The translations under genes and the position numbers were made by a program. The notes beneath the pieces were generated by a model that saw nothing but the letters and a program-made list of their open reading frames with translations, was not told the origin of the DNA and did no database searches. A DNA stretch of 42,110 bases from an uncultured Clostridia bacterium (GTDB taxonomy: Bacteria > Bacillota > Clostridia > Oscillospirales > Ruminococcaceae). Where the stretch lies: NCBI GenBank assembly GCA_946567425.1, contig CAMNXF010000021.1, positions 1-42,110 of the forward strand, written 5' to 3'. Positions within the stretch are counted from its first letter, which is position 1. Every line of letters begins with the position of its first letter. Below are positions 1-7,765 of the stretch, piece by piece.

Positions 1-37
1 TGCGGGAGGTACATAAATCTTAATTCTCCGTTAGCGA
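1..37 (-). repeat. Dispersed intergenic repeat, copy 1 (cut by window edge)
   Basis: Positions 1-37 match the reverse complement of 17121-17157 at 35 of 37 positions, including an uninterrupted 27-base core (11-37). In both places the repeat lies just downstream of a gene and in the same orientation relative to it, here after azlD. The first seven bases correspond to one arm of the terminator-like hairpin that follows copy 2, so the rest of this copy probably lies outside the window. Function unknown. Confidence 0.75.
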
Positions 38-63
38 CATCGCGATAATGACAGGGGATTTTT

Positions 64-396
64 TCAATTTACCACAATGAAGTTCACAAGCAGCATATAC
101 AGCCCCGTTCCCGCGGCAATTGAAAGCAGCATATTGCGCTTCCGAATATGCAGCAGAACAATAACAATAAGCGAGATAAGCTCGGGCAGACCGTGATTTC
201 CCGCGAAAACGTTCACGTTTTTAAAGCCGTAAATCACAAGCAGTCCAAGAGCTGCACCCGTAAGCGCCTTGCCGAGGTACTCGACGTATTTCGGAACGGG
301 ATTTTTCCCGCCGAACACGAAAAACGGCATAAAACGCGTTGCCATTGTGCCCAAGGCAACCGCCGCAATCATTGCCGCAGTCTGAAGGGAAGTCAT
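64..396 (-). CDS. azlD: AzlD-type branched-chain amino acid transport subunit
   Basis: Small integral membrane protein of 110 residues that in the AzlCD family partners with AzlC to export branched-chain amino acids or analogues. The start chosen is the ATG at 396, which overlaps the azlC stop as ATGA (393-396); the open frame extends upstream but only inside azlC. About four hydrophobic segments are visible, from an N-terminal AAMIAAVALGTMATR segment to a C-terminal helix ending LLVNFIVVN. The motif RFMPFFVFGGK near residues 20-30 is typical of AzlD. It is the last gene of the operon; a dispersed repeat follows. Confidence 0.9.
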   Translation of the reverse strand: MTSLQTAAMIAAVALGTMATRFMPFFVFGGKNPVPKYVEYLGKALTGAALGLLVIYGFKNVNVFAGNHGLPELISLIVIVLLHIRKRNMLLSIAAGTGLYMLLVNFIVVN

Positions 397-1103
397 GACT
401 TGCCGACCTCCTCCATTGCCTTTTCGATAGGCTTTCTGAGAAACGTAAGTACGATAAGTATCAGCAACATTGACGGGATTATAAAGCCGTCGCTGCCGAA
501 AAGCAGCAGACAAATCAACGCCGACGCAAGCCCGAGCATCGACGAAAGATGCGACTTTTCTTTAAGCCAGTTGTCGATGAAAATAACAAGCAGCAGCGCG
601 GTCATCACGAAATCCAGCCCCGGCAGCTCGATATGTATGAACGACCCCGCAAGCGCCCCGATTGCCGCGCCGCTCACCCAATACAATTGGTTCAGCGCCG
701 TCACCCAGAAATAGAACCAGCCGCGGTCAACGTCGTCTGGCACTTCCGCGGTACAGTTTATCGAGAAGCTCTCGTCGCACAATCCGAAGATGAGATACCA
801 CCGCTTTTTGCCCGATTTTTTATACTTATCCAGTATGGCGATACTGTAAAAAATGTGCCGCGCGTTCACCATTATTGCCATTAAGAACGCGTTCAGAGGG
901 TCGAACGCTCCGCACAGCATATCCACTGCCACGAACTCCATTGACCCCGCGAATACCACCGCCGCCATTAAAATAGGCGCGGCTGCCGATAATCCGCTTG
1001 TCCGCGCGTATATCCCGTAAGCCGCTCCGAGAAAGAGAAAGCCCGTCATTATCGGTATCGTCCTAGGGAACGCGGCTTTCAGCGCCCTCAGCTTAACGTC
1101 CAT
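393..1103 (-). CDS. azlC: AzlC family branched-chain amino acid exporter, large subunit
   Basis: A 236-residue polytopic membrane protein. The N-terminal stretch with PIMTGFLFLGAAYGI and the later GSMEFVAVDML and MVNARHIFYSIA motifs are hallmarks of AzlC (YgaZ-like) permeases, which with AzlD export branched-chain amino acids such as valine or leucine analogues. The ATG at 1103 has GGAGG about nine bases upstream and overlaps the end of whiA by 11 bp; its own stop overlaps azlD by four bases. This arrangement implies translational coupling. Placement behind whiA is not part of the usual conserved cluster and looks like a local operon extension. Confidence 0.93.
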   Translation of the reverse strand: MDVKLRALKAAFPRTIPIMTGFLFLGAAYGIYARTSGLSAAAPILMAAVVFAGSMEFVAVDMLCGAFDPLNAFLMAIMVNARHIFYSIAILDKYKKSGKKRWYLIFGLCDESFSINCTAEVPDDVDRGWFYFWVTALNQLYWVSGAAIGALAGSFIHIELPGLDFVMTALLLVIFIDNWLKEKSHLSSMLGLASALICLLLFGSDGFIIPSMLLILIVLTFLRKPIEKAMEEVGKS

Positions 1104-1992
1104 TTTTTAATTCCTCCGCGATCTGCGTTAATTTTTTCAATCGGTGATTAAGTCCGCTCCGCGAAATGGGACGCTCCTTGCCCTCGGATAAGAGCGCACA
1201 TAGCTCCGACAGCGAGCTTTCGGGGTTTTCTAGCCGCAGCAGTGCCGTCTCCCGAAGCTCCGCCGAAAGAAACTCTAGCCCCGCGTTCTTGATGATATAC
1301 TCGATGTCGCGGCGGCTCCTTTCGCTTGCCGCGACCGTTTTGTCAAGGTTGGCGCTGTCGCAGTTTACGCTGCGGTTGGCGCGGTTTCGCAAGTCCTTTT
1401 CGATCTTCACCTGCATTATCTCCAGCGCGTGAATGCCCGCGCCGATGTAGGTCAGAAAGTCCTCGATGACCTCGCTTGTCTTTGCGTATAAGACCTCGTT
1501 CTTATTTCGGACGGTCGACTTTATTTTTATCCCGTGCTCGGCGATGAAGCCTTTCAGCGGTTCTATCCGTTCGCTTTCGGGCAGAACCATTTCGAGATGA
1601 TATTCCTTTTTCGGATCGGTAACGCTCCCGCAGCTCACAAAAACGCCGCGCAGAAACGCGCCGCCGTCCGCGTCGTTCCCCGAAACTACCAAGGTGCTCA
1701 CCGACGAAAGATCGCCGAAACGCTCCGAAATTCTCCGCGACTTCATGCTGAACGTGTACAGCGAGCCGCCGTTTTTGACGAGCCGCGTGACCTCGACGCG
1801 TTCCCCATGAAACACCGTTTCCGCAAGCGAACGCGCCGCCGCGATGAGATCGACGTTTTCCGTCTGGATAACGGGTTTTCCGTTGACCGTCCTCCCCGCG
1901 TAGAACATTCCATACAACATTGCCGATGCTTCGTTATCGGGAAGCTCACGGATATTGCACAATTCTTTTTTTATTTCGGAAGAAAAAGACAT
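1093..1992 (-). CDS. whiA: WhiA sporulation/cell-division DNA-binding regulator
   Basis: WhiA is a conserved Gram-positive DNA-binding protein, needed for sporulation septation in actinomycetes and linked to division and chromosome segregation in Firmicutes. The 299-residue product shows the LAGLIDADG-like N-terminal domain (including GAFLRGVFVSCGSV near residue 110), the signature RANRSVNCDSANLDKT near 197, and a C-terminal helix-turn-helix (SRSGLNHRLKKL). An upstream GTG/ATG would add eight residues, but the ATG at 1992 has GGGAGG nine bases before it and starts at the family-typical MSFSSEIKKEL. The usual neighbour yvcK is absent; rapZ is separated from whiA by a DHFR-family gene. Confidence 0.95.
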   Translation of the reverse strand: MSFSSEIKKELCNIRELPDNEASAMLYGMFYAGRTVNGKPVIQTENVDLIAAARSLAETVFHGERVEVTRLVKNGGSLYTFSMKSRRISERFGDLSSVSTLVVSGNDADGGAFLRGVFVSCGSVTDPKKEYHLEMVLPESERIEPLKGFIAEHGIKIKSTVRNKNEVLYAKTSEVIEDFLTYIGAGIHALEIMQVKIEKDLRNRANRSVNCDSANLDKTVAASERSRRDIEYIIKNAGLEFLSAELRETALLRLENPESSLSELCALLSEGKERPISRSGLNHRLKKLTQIAEELKNGR

Positions 1993-2025
1993 AGCTCCGC
2001 ACCTCCCATAACACAATTGGAAAAA

Positions 2026-2553
2026 TTATCTGCGCACGTAAACCAATTCGGTTATGCCGTTATATACCCTTGTCCGCAGCAATTTAAGTTTTACTTCACC
2101 AGGTGTCTCTCCGAACAGACGAATCCCCGAACCTAAAACAGTCGGTATAACGGAAATATAGTACTCGTCGATCAATCCGTTTCGTACTAATGGTTGAATG
2201 ATACTTCTGCCGCCGCATATCCATATTGTTTTCCCCCACGCCGCTTTAAGTTTCTTGACAATATCACATGGGTCAACCGAAATAAATTTAATATTGTTTG
2301 TTGATGGGATTGTTCTGTGTGTGATCACATAGCTTGTTAATTGCTCGTAGACCCACTCGCTCGGTGACAGCTCCGTTGTGATCTGGTGGTAAGTATTCCA
2401 CCCCATAACAACGGTATCAACATCTTTGACAAAGTCAGAATAGGTATCGGCATTTTTTTCATCACCGTGTCCGTTAAGCCAATCCACTTTTCCGTATTTG
2501 TCCGCAATATACCCGTCAAGGCTCATCGCAATGTATAATGTAACTTTTCTCAC
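2026..2553 (-). CDS. Dihydrofolate reductase family protein (RibD C-terminal domain type, YwjB/YyaP-like)
   Basis: A 175-residue single-domain protein beginning RKVTLYIAMSLDGYIAD, the characteristic opening of the RibD_C/DHFR-like family, with VVMGWNTYHQI near residue 48 and a nucleotide-binding IWICGGRSI near 113. Members reduce pterin- or pyrimidine-like substrates with NADPH, but most small ones have no defined role, so no substrate is assigned. GTG start at 2553 with GGAG eight bases upstream. It sits where yvcK is normally found between rapZ and whiA, and its sequence is visibly more AT-rich than its neighbours, suggesting later insertion into the operon. Confidence 0.88.
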   Translation of the reverse strand: MRKVTLYIAMSLDGYIADKYGKVDWLNGHGDEKNADTYSDFVKDVDTVVMGWNTYHQITTELSPSEWVYEQLTSYVITHRTIPSTNNIKFISVDPCDIVKKLKAAWGKTIWICGGRSIIQPLVRNGLIDEYYISVIPTVLGSGIRLFGETPGEVKLKLLRTRVYNGITELVYVRR

Positions 2554-2573
2554 AAGAAGCTCTCCAAAAATTT

Positions 2574-3437
2574 TTACCGTCCCTTTTCAATATCGCGGTG
2601 AACTATCCGCACCTTACACCCGTTTTCACGCAGATGCGCGGCGGTGCGCTCGGCAAACGTAATGCTCCTGTGCTTTCCGCCTGTGCAGCCGAACGCGATA
2701 ACGAGTCTGCTTTTGCCCTCGCCGATATAACACGGCAGCAGAAAATCCACCATATCCCAAATCTTGTTCTCAAAAATCTGCGACTGCTCGTACTTCATAA
2801 CGTAATCGCGAACCTCTGCGTCAAGTCCCGTCTTGTGCTTTAATTCGGGAACGTAAAACGGATTGGGCAGACAGCGCACATCGAACACAAGATCAGCTTC
2901 GCCGGGTACACCGTATTTAAAACCGAAGCTCATACAGCTTACGATAATGCTGTCGGACGGCTTGTCCAGAAACAACCCCGCGATCTGCCCCTTAAGCTGC
3001 GCGGTCGTCAACAGCGAGCTGTCGATTATATAATCGGCGTTGGCGCGTATGTCGCTCAGCAGCTCCTCTTCCGCGTCGATCGCCTTTGACAGATCGCCGC
3101 CCGACACCTCATCGAGCGGGTGCTTGCGGCGCGTTTCACTGTAACGGGTCATCAGAGCTTCCTTTGCAGCCTCGAGAAACAACACCTTAACATTGATACC
3201 ATCCGTGTTCATAAGCCTCGAAATGCACTCTGAGAGCTTTAAAAACAGCGTTCCGCCGCGTATGTCGGTAACTATCGCGACCTTTGTTATCTCGCCGTTG
3301 TTATTGCAGATCTCCGCGAAATTCGGGATAAGCTGCGGCGGCATATTGTCGATGCAGAAATACCCGATATCCTCCAGGACCTTGATTGCCGAGGACTTGC
3401 CGCCGCCCGACATTCCCGTAACGATTATAAATTCCAT
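2574..3437 (-). CDS. rapZ: RapZ/YvcJ nucleotide-binding protein
   Basis: A 287-residue P-loop protein. Walker A GMSGGGKS lies at residues 8-15 and the C-terminal RapZ domain carries GCTGGKHRS near 250. In Proteobacteria RapZ controls the amino-sugar enzyme GlmS through small RNAs; in Firmicutes the YvcJ homologue is a nucleotide-binding protein affecting competence and cell physiology, with its cluster tied to wall metabolism. The ATG at 3437 has only a weak nearby ribosome binding site (GGTGATC), whereas a strong one serves a 14-codon leader that overlaps this start. Translation is therefore probably coupled to the leader. Same operon as murB and hprK. Confidence 0.95.
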   Translation of the reverse strand: MEFIIVTGMSGGGKSSAIKVLEDIGYFCIDNMPPQLIPNFAEICNNNGEITKVAIVTDIRGGTLFLKLSECISRLMNTDGINVKVLFLEAAKEALMTRYSETRRKHPLDEVSGGDLSKAIDAEEELLSDIRANADYIIDSSLLTTAQLKGQIAGLFLDKPSDSIIVSCMSFGFKYGVPGEADLVFDVRCLPNPFYVPELKHKTGLDAEVRDYVMKYEQSQIFENKIWDMVDFLLPCYIGEGKSRLVIAFGCTGGKHRSITFAERTAAHLRENGCKVRIVHRDIEKGR

Positions 3438-3469
3438 ACGATCACCAAATAAAAGGCAAAGCCGTGCAT
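3425..3469 (-). CDS. Putative 14-residue leader peptide overlapping the rapZ start
   Basis: A very strong ribosome binding site (AAAGGAGCGGAGG) lies directly before an ATG at 3469 that opens a 14-codon frame encoding MHGFAFYLVIVWNL. Its TAA stop (3425-3427) falls at codon 4 of rapZ in another frame. The rapZ ATG at 3437 lacks such a site. The arrangement predicts termination-reinitiation coupling onto rapZ. No homologue is recognised and the peptide itself may have no function. Confidence 0.4.
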   Translation of the reverse strand: MHGFAFYLVIVWNL

Positions 3470-3485
3470 TGCCTCCGCTCCTTTA

Positions 3486-4154
3486 TCATGTTGTTTTATA
3501 CGGATCGCTTGTTCGACCGTCAGCGATCACATACGTATTCTCAAAATCTGTCTGAACCAATATCTTCCCATTCGGCAGCGGATATTCGTCTGTCAATATC
3601 GACTTGTACCCGATCTCGTCCATAGCCCGCTTAAGCTCGCCGCTCTCCATTTGATGATGAACTGTGTCCAAACCATCAAACGCGTGCAGATACGGCGAAT
3701 TTGAAACAAAGCTGCTGTCCGTGTTGATCTGTATGCCGCAGGAAACATATTTCGGCCTGGTCTGTTTTATGACCGCCTTAAAGCAGTCATAACCGATATA
3801 TTCAATCAGAAGATTTGCAATAACAAGCTCTGCTGTCGGCAGTGCAGCCGCTTCAGTGAGGTTGACGCAAAGACACTTCAGTACATCGTCAAGCCCTTTG
3901 TAGCGCTTTTCGACTTCCCGCAGATAGTCCGCGTTCACATCGACACCGTAAACAACGTTATATTTTTCGGTATTGATATGCTCCAGTCCGTTGCCGCCCG
4001 CAATACCCAAAATCATTACGCTTTGAATGGGATAAGCTCCCAACTGCTTTTCCATCATCTTGTTAAGCGTCTGCAATTGCATTACAGAACCCAGCTTCAT
4101 ATGATTTTCATAGTCGGACAATCTTATCTTTTCCCAAGGGTTGTTTATTTTAAT
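3486..4154 (-). CDS. Class I SAM-dependent methyltransferase, probable ATT start
   Basis: A Rossmann-fold methyltransferase of about 222 residues. Motif I is MILGIAGGNGLEHI and is followed by an acidic strand-2 end (VVYGVDVNADYL). Substrate is not recognisable. The first conventional start is a TTG at 4121 without a ribosome binding site. The coding frame clearly continues upstream (NNPWEKIRLSDYENHM) back to an ATT at 4152-4154, four bases from GAGGGGG and 17 bases past the murB stop. I infer that this ATT replaced an ancestral ATG. It lies between murB and rapZ in the same direction and is not part of the classical cluster. Confidence 0.8.
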   Translation of the reverse strand: MKINNPWEKIRLSDYENHMKLGSVMQLQTLNKMMEKQLGAYPIQSVMILGIAGGNGLEHINTEKYNVVYGVDVNADYLREVEKRYKGLDDVLKCLCVNLTEAAALPTAELVIANLLIEYIGYDCFKAVIKQTRPKYVSCGIQINTDSSFVSNSPYLHAFDGLDTVHHQMESGELKRAMDEIGYKSILTDEYPLPNGKILVQTDFENTYVIADGRTSDPYKTT

Positions 4155-4170
4155 TCCCCCTCAAATTGTC

Positions 4171-5070
4171 TTATCTATCCAATATCAGCATTTCACACTC
4201 AAGCTCCACGCCCTTTTGTTCGCGGACCACGTCCTTGATATGCTCCACAAGCGCCATAACGTCCTCAAAGGTTGCGCCGCCGCGGTTTATCACAAACCCC
4301 GAATGCTTCTCGCTTACCTGAGCGCCGCCTACCGTACAGCCCTTTAATCCGCACTCCTCTATAAGCGCCGCCGCAAAATATCCCTCCGGCCGCTTGAATG
4401 TACTTCCGCAGCTCGGAAAATCAATCGGCTGTTTGTCGCGGCGCTTCTTTACGATCTCGCTCATCTTCGCTTTAATCACGCTTTTGTCGCCGCGTTCAAG
4501 CTCCAGTGTTACCGACAAAATGCAGAAGTTATTTTCGGAGAACGTGCTGTGACGATAGGAGAGCTTCATATCCGCCGCCGTTATCTCGACAGTTTTTCCC
4601 TTTTCGTCAACGCACCTCGCGGACTTTACGATATCCTTCATCTCCGCACCGTAAGCGCCCGCGTTCATATAAAGCGCTCCGCCCACCGAGCCGGGTATTC
4701 CGTAAAGGCACTCCATTCCCGAAAGCGAGTTTTCCAGAGCAAAATTGCATACCGACGAAAGCGGTGCGCCCGCGCCCGCCGTTATCATATTCCCATCAAC
4801 GGCGGTTTCTCCGAGAGCCGCGCCGAGAGCGATAACAACACCGCCGAACCGCTTTATCAGCAGATTGCTGCCGCGTCCGAGAATAAAATACGGAACGCCG
4901 TTTTCGCGGCAGACGTTCAACACCTCGACCATACATTCCTCAGAATTCGGCTCGACAAACATATCGCATTCGCCGCCGATTCTCATCGAGGTTTTATCCG
5001 CAAGAACGAAATTTTTCTCAAACGGACAGTTATACTTATTGCAGACGGCTTCTATCCCGAAATATCCCAT
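4171..5070 (-). CDS. murB: UDP-N-acetylenolpyruvoylglucosamine reductase MurB
   Basis: FAD-dependent enzyme that reduces UDP-GlcNAc-enolpyruvate to UDP-MurNAc in the cytoplasmic phase of peptidoglycan synthesis. The 299-residue product shows RIGGEC, the FAD-binding GRGSNLLI, GIPGSVGGALYMNAGAYG, YRHSTF and the active-site SCGSTFKRPEGYFAAALIE. I chose the ATG at 5070 because GGAGG lies five bases upstream; two upstream in-frame ATGs (5085, 5148) lack one and the longest would run into glucokinase. A hairpin (GGACGAA/TTCGTCC, 5091-5110) separates glucokinase from this start. Confidence 0.95.
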   Translation of the reverse strand: MGYFGIEAVCNKYNCPFEKNFVLADKTSMRIGGECDMFVEPNSEECMVEVLNVCRENGVPYFILGRGSNLLIKRFGGVVIALGAALGETAVDGNMITAGAGAPLSSVCNFALENSLSGMECLYGIPGSVGGALYMNAGAYGAEMKDIVKSARCVDEKGKTVEITAADMKLSYRHSTFSENNFCILSVTLELERGDKSVIKAKMSEIVKKRRDKQPIDFPSCGSTFKRPEGYFAAALIEECGLKGCTVGGAQVSEKHSGFVINRGGATFEDVMALVEHIKDVVREQKGVELECEMLILDR

Positions 5071-5137
5071 ATTCTCCTCCGTCATAATTTTAGGACGAAT
5101 TTTGCTTCGTCCCAAAATCATATTGAACTGTAAAAAC

Positions 5138-6094
5138 TTATTCTGCAATAGTATATAAGAATGCCGCGCCGATTATTCCTGCGTCGTTGCCCAGTTTGCA
5201 TATATCGAGCTTGGTCGATTTGCCGGGGTCAATACAGTAGCTGTCACGCGTTACAATCTCGCCGAGGGGCTTGGTGAGGTTCTCTCCCTCCTTGCAGATA
5301 CCGCCGCCGATAAGAAGCAGCTCAGGCTGAAACGTGTTTACAATATTTGTAAGTCCGCAGCCTAAGTACTCGATGTACATATTCACAACGTCCTTTGCGG
5401 CAGCGTCGTCGGCTCTCATTCCATCGAACGCGGTCTTGCCGTCAACGTTGTCGATAGAGCCGCCCGCAATCTCCCACATTTTAGATTCCTTGTGCGCCTC
5501 CATAGCCTCTTTTGTCATATTGATGAGCGCGGTCGCTGAGGAATACGCCTCGAAGCAGCCCTTGCGTCCGCACGCGCACTGCCGCCCGTTATACTCGATA
5601 ACCGTGTGACCAAGCTCCGCGCCGCAGAAATTGAAGCCCGTGTAGATTTTTCCGTCGATGATGATACCGCCGCCGACACCCGTGCCGAGCGTTACTACAA
5701 CGACGTTTTTGTAGCCCTTGCCCGCGCCAGCGAGAACCTCGCCGAACGCTGCCGCGTTAGCATCGTTCTCAACGTAAAGCGGCTTGTCGAGGAACTTCTT
5801 AAACAGCGCGCGCAAATCGGTGTTATTGAAGCCAAGATTGCACGAATACAGCACCGTTCCGCTGCTGCGGTTTGCAACGCCGGGCGTGCCGATTCCGATA
5901 GACTTTACCTCGCCAATCGTGACCTTCGCCTCGTTAAGCGCCTTCCACATCGTATCCACCATGGATTTCACGATTTCCTCGGCGGGTCGCGGAAGATTTG
6001 TCGGCGCGGTCGCCTTTGCTATTATATTGTAATTCTCGTCGACCAGACCAACCTTTATGTTAGTGCCGCCGAGATCGATGCCTATGTTATACAT
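5138..6094 (-). CDS. glcK: ROK-family glucokinase
   Basis: Phosphorylates glucose to glucose-6-phosphate with ATP. The 318-residue protein opens with the ATP-binding GIDLGGTNIKVG, has the catalytic ENDANAAAFGE region, GTGVGGGIIIDG, the ROK metal-binding signature GAELGHTVI followed by CACGRKGCFE, and a C-terminal IGGGI adenine-pocket strand. ATG at 6094 preceded by AGGAG. Co-transcription with hprK is consistent with a glycolytic enzyme placed beside the catabolite-repression kinase. No signal peptide or membrane segment; cytosolic. Confidence 0.95.
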   Translation of the reverse strand: MYNIGIDLGGTNIKVGLVDENYNIIAKATAPTNLPRPAEEIVKSMVDTMWKALNEAKVTIGEVKSIGIGTPGVANRSSGTVLYSCNLGFNNTDLRALFKKFLDKPLYVENDANAAAFGEVLAGAGKGYKNVVVVTLGTGVGGGIIIDGKIYTGFNFCGAELGHTVIEYNGRQCACGRKGCFEAYSSATALINMTKEAMEAHKESKMWEIAGGSIDNVDGKTAFDGMRADDAAAKDVVNMYIEYLGCGLTNIVNTFQPELLLIGGGICKEGENLTKPLGEIVTRDSYCIDPGKSTKLDICKLGNDAGIIGAAFLYTIAE

Positions 6095-6099
6095 ATAAA

Positions 6100-6576
6100 T
6101 TACTCCTGTTCAAAATCAAAATCGCTGATAAATTTATCGAAAGCCTTTACAAGCTGCCCGAAATCGAAAATATTTTCCATAGTCGGTATATGCAGAAACA
6201 ACCCGCGCGGATATATTTTCAGCACCTCTGCATAGACCGCGTTGCAGTACGAGTTCCCTGCCCCCGATGACATATACGCGTCATAACCGTTTTCGCGAAA
6301 AAAACGCACGACCCTGACGCAGTCAACGCTCGTTTTGAGGATTTCACGGTCGGCTCTCGCAAACCGTTCCACCGCTATCTTAGATTGAATGGACGGCTTT
6401 TGTCCCGTCATTATCACCGCAGAGGGTTTTCCGGCAATTTCTCCGCGCATTAAAGCGGCGGAGAGGACGTTGTCGTTCGGCAAAACGACCTTTCTGCACG
6501 GCGCCGTGACCCGCTCGACCAGCAACCGCGCGGGGTTGCCGTCTCCGTCAAAGCCCGCGAAAATCGGTTTTGCCAT
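6100..6576 (-). CDS. Divergent pyroglutamyl-peptidase I (C15) family protein
   Basis: 158 residues, shorter than the usual ~200-215 of C15 peptidases. The pattern AGFDGDGNPA near the N-terminus, VIMTGQKPS near 54-62, IAVERFAR with Glu70, SSGAGNSYCN with Cys111, and LFLHIP with His129 matches the Glu-Cys-His triad and surrounding motifs of pyrrolidone-carboxylate peptidase, which removes N-terminal pyroglutamate. The triad is retained, so activity is possible, but the fold is shortened. Its ATG overlaps the hprK stop as TAATG and there is no separate ribosome binding site, so it is probably translationally coupled. Assignment is by motif reading only. Confidence 0.65.
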   Translation of the reverse strand: MAKPIFAGFDGDGNPARLLVERVTAPCRKVVLPNDNVLSAALMRGEIAGKPSAVIMTGQKPSIQSKIAVERFARADREILKTSVDCVRVVRFFRENGYDAYMSSGAGNSYCNAVYAEVLKIYPRGLFLHIPTMENIFDFGQLVKAFDKFISDFDFEQE

Positions 6577-7547
6577 TACAAATTAAGATCGGACATGATC
6601 TCCTCGCTGTCGGAGTCCATACCGAGCTGGCGGAGCAAGTCCTTTGCCGCGTTGTAGCCCATTTTCTTCTGGCGGTTGTTCATCGCCGCGACCTCGAGAA
6701 TAACAGCGAGGTTGCGTCCGGGCTTTACCGGGATATTCAGCAGCGGCACTTTAACGCCGAGGATTGTCATATAATGCGTGTCTACGCCCATTCGGTCGTA
6801 GGTTTTCTCTGGATTCCAAAGCTCCATTTCAACGACCATATCTATCTTCTCGGACATCTTTACCGAACCGATACCGAACAGTTGGCGCGCGTTTACGATA
6901 CCTATGCCGCGCAGCTCCAGAAAGTGGCGGATATTGTCGGGCGACGAGCCCACCAGCGTAATGTTGGACGCTTTGCGTATCTCGACCGCGTCGTCCGCGA
7001 TAAGTCTGTGACCGCGCTTTACAAGCTCGACGGCGGTCTCGCTCTTACCCACGCCGCTCTCGCCCATTATCATTACGCCCTCGCCGTATATCTCGATAAG
7101 TACGCCGTGGCGCGTTATTCTTGGCGCGAGCTGCATATTCAAAAACGCCATAAGCTTGGAGATGAATACAGTCGTGTTCTCCTCCGTGCGCATAATGGGG
7201 ATTTCGTAATTGGGCGCCATTTCCAGCATTTCGGGAAAAACTTCCTCGTTGCGCGTTATAATGAGCGCGGGGAAACGGTAACTCAACAGATCCTCAATAC
7301 GCTTTCTGCGGAGCTCGGGATCAAGTCCCTGCAAGTAAGCGCTCTCCATTTTTCCCATAACCTGGATACGCTTATTGTCAAAATATTCATAAAAACCCGC
7401 AAGCTGAAGCCCCGGACGATTTACGTCATTATTTGAGATAAGACGGTTCTCACCGTTTTCGGGCATATACAGAATTTCGGGCTTGTACTCGTCAATCAAT
7501 TTTCTGAGCGGGAACGAAAACTCCCTGGTAATTTCCTCAAGGGGCAT
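6576..7547 (-). CDS. hprK: HPr kinase/phosphorylase
   Basis: Bifunctional sensor enzyme that phosphorylates HPr on a serine (and reverses it), controlling carbon catabolite repression in Firmicutes. The 323-residue protein has the Walker A GESGVGKSE near 162-170, the capping IADDAVEI motif, and the family signature ELRGIGIVNARQLFG. I chose the ATG at 7547 with AAAGGA eight bases upstream; a longer frame to 7625 would start at the -10 box and has unrelated N-terminal sequence. First gene of the ten-gene minus-strand operon, transcribed from the promoter at 7614-7642. Confidence 0.96.
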   Translation of the reverse strand: MPLEEITREFSFPLRKLIDEYKPEILYMPENGENRLISNNDVNRPGLQLAGFYEYFDNKRIQVMGKMESAYLQGLDPELRRKRIEDLLSYRFPALIITRNEEVFPEMLEMAPNYEIPIMRTEENTTVFISKLMAFLNMQLAPRITRHGVLIEIYGEGVMIMGESGVGKSETAVELVKRGHRLIADDAVEIRKASNITLVGSSPDNIRHFLELRGIGIVNARQLFGIGSVKMSEKIDMVVEMELWNPEKTYDRMGVDTHYMTILGVKVPLLNIPVKPGRNLAVILEVAAMNNRQKKMGYNAAKDLLRQLGMDSDSEEIMSDLNL

Positions 7548-7613
7548 ATCAATGTCCTTTCTCGGGCAGCAACCGCCCGAACGTTTATTTATAAAGACAA
7601 CTTTACACTTATC

Positions 7614-7642
7614 ATTATACAGCAAAGCCGCAATTTTTGCAA
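7614..7642 (-). promoter_or_regulatory. Sigma-A promoter of the hprK operon
   Basis: On the minus strand TTGCAA (7642-7637) is followed after exactly 17 bases by TATAAT (7619-7614). The position fits the hprK start at 7547. Confidence 0.75.
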
Positions 7643-7653
7643 GTGTTTTTTAT

Positions 7654-7679
7654 AAATTTGTGATATCTTTCACAAATTT
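7654..7679. promoter_or_regulatory. 26-bp dyad with TGTGA-N6-TCACA core (CRP/FNR-type operator candidate)
   Basis: Perfect 10-bp arms, AAATTTGTGA and TCACAAATTT, around a 6-bp centre. The core equals the consensus of CRP/FNR-family regulators. It lies 12 bases upstream of the hprK -35 box and 22 bases upstream of the spoIIR promoter, so it could serve either direction. Which regulator binds is unknown; none is encoded in the window. Confidence 0.6.
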
Positions 7680-7701
7680 TACGGTTTAATGACCGTTCTT
7701 T

Positions 7702-7731
7702 TGTTTAGGCTGTGAAAATCGGGCAATAATC
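7702..7731 (+). promoter_or_regulatory. Sigma-F-like promoter of spoIIR
   Basis: GGCAATAATC (7722-7731) fits the forespore sigma-F -10 consensus GGNRAYAMTW at all but the last base, and TGTTTA (7702-7707) 14 bases upstream is a 4-of-6 match to the -35 WGCATA. spoIIR is a known sigma-F target in Bacillus, so the match is biologically expected. Confidence 0.6.
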
Positions 7732-7765
7732 ATGTCAGAACATACGACATCAAAGGAGCGTTTTT

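Noticed and set aside
5070..5148. Longer murB start at 5148 or 5085
   Set aside because: No ribosome binding site precedes either, and the longer form overlaps glucokinase; 5070 has GGAGG at correct spacing.
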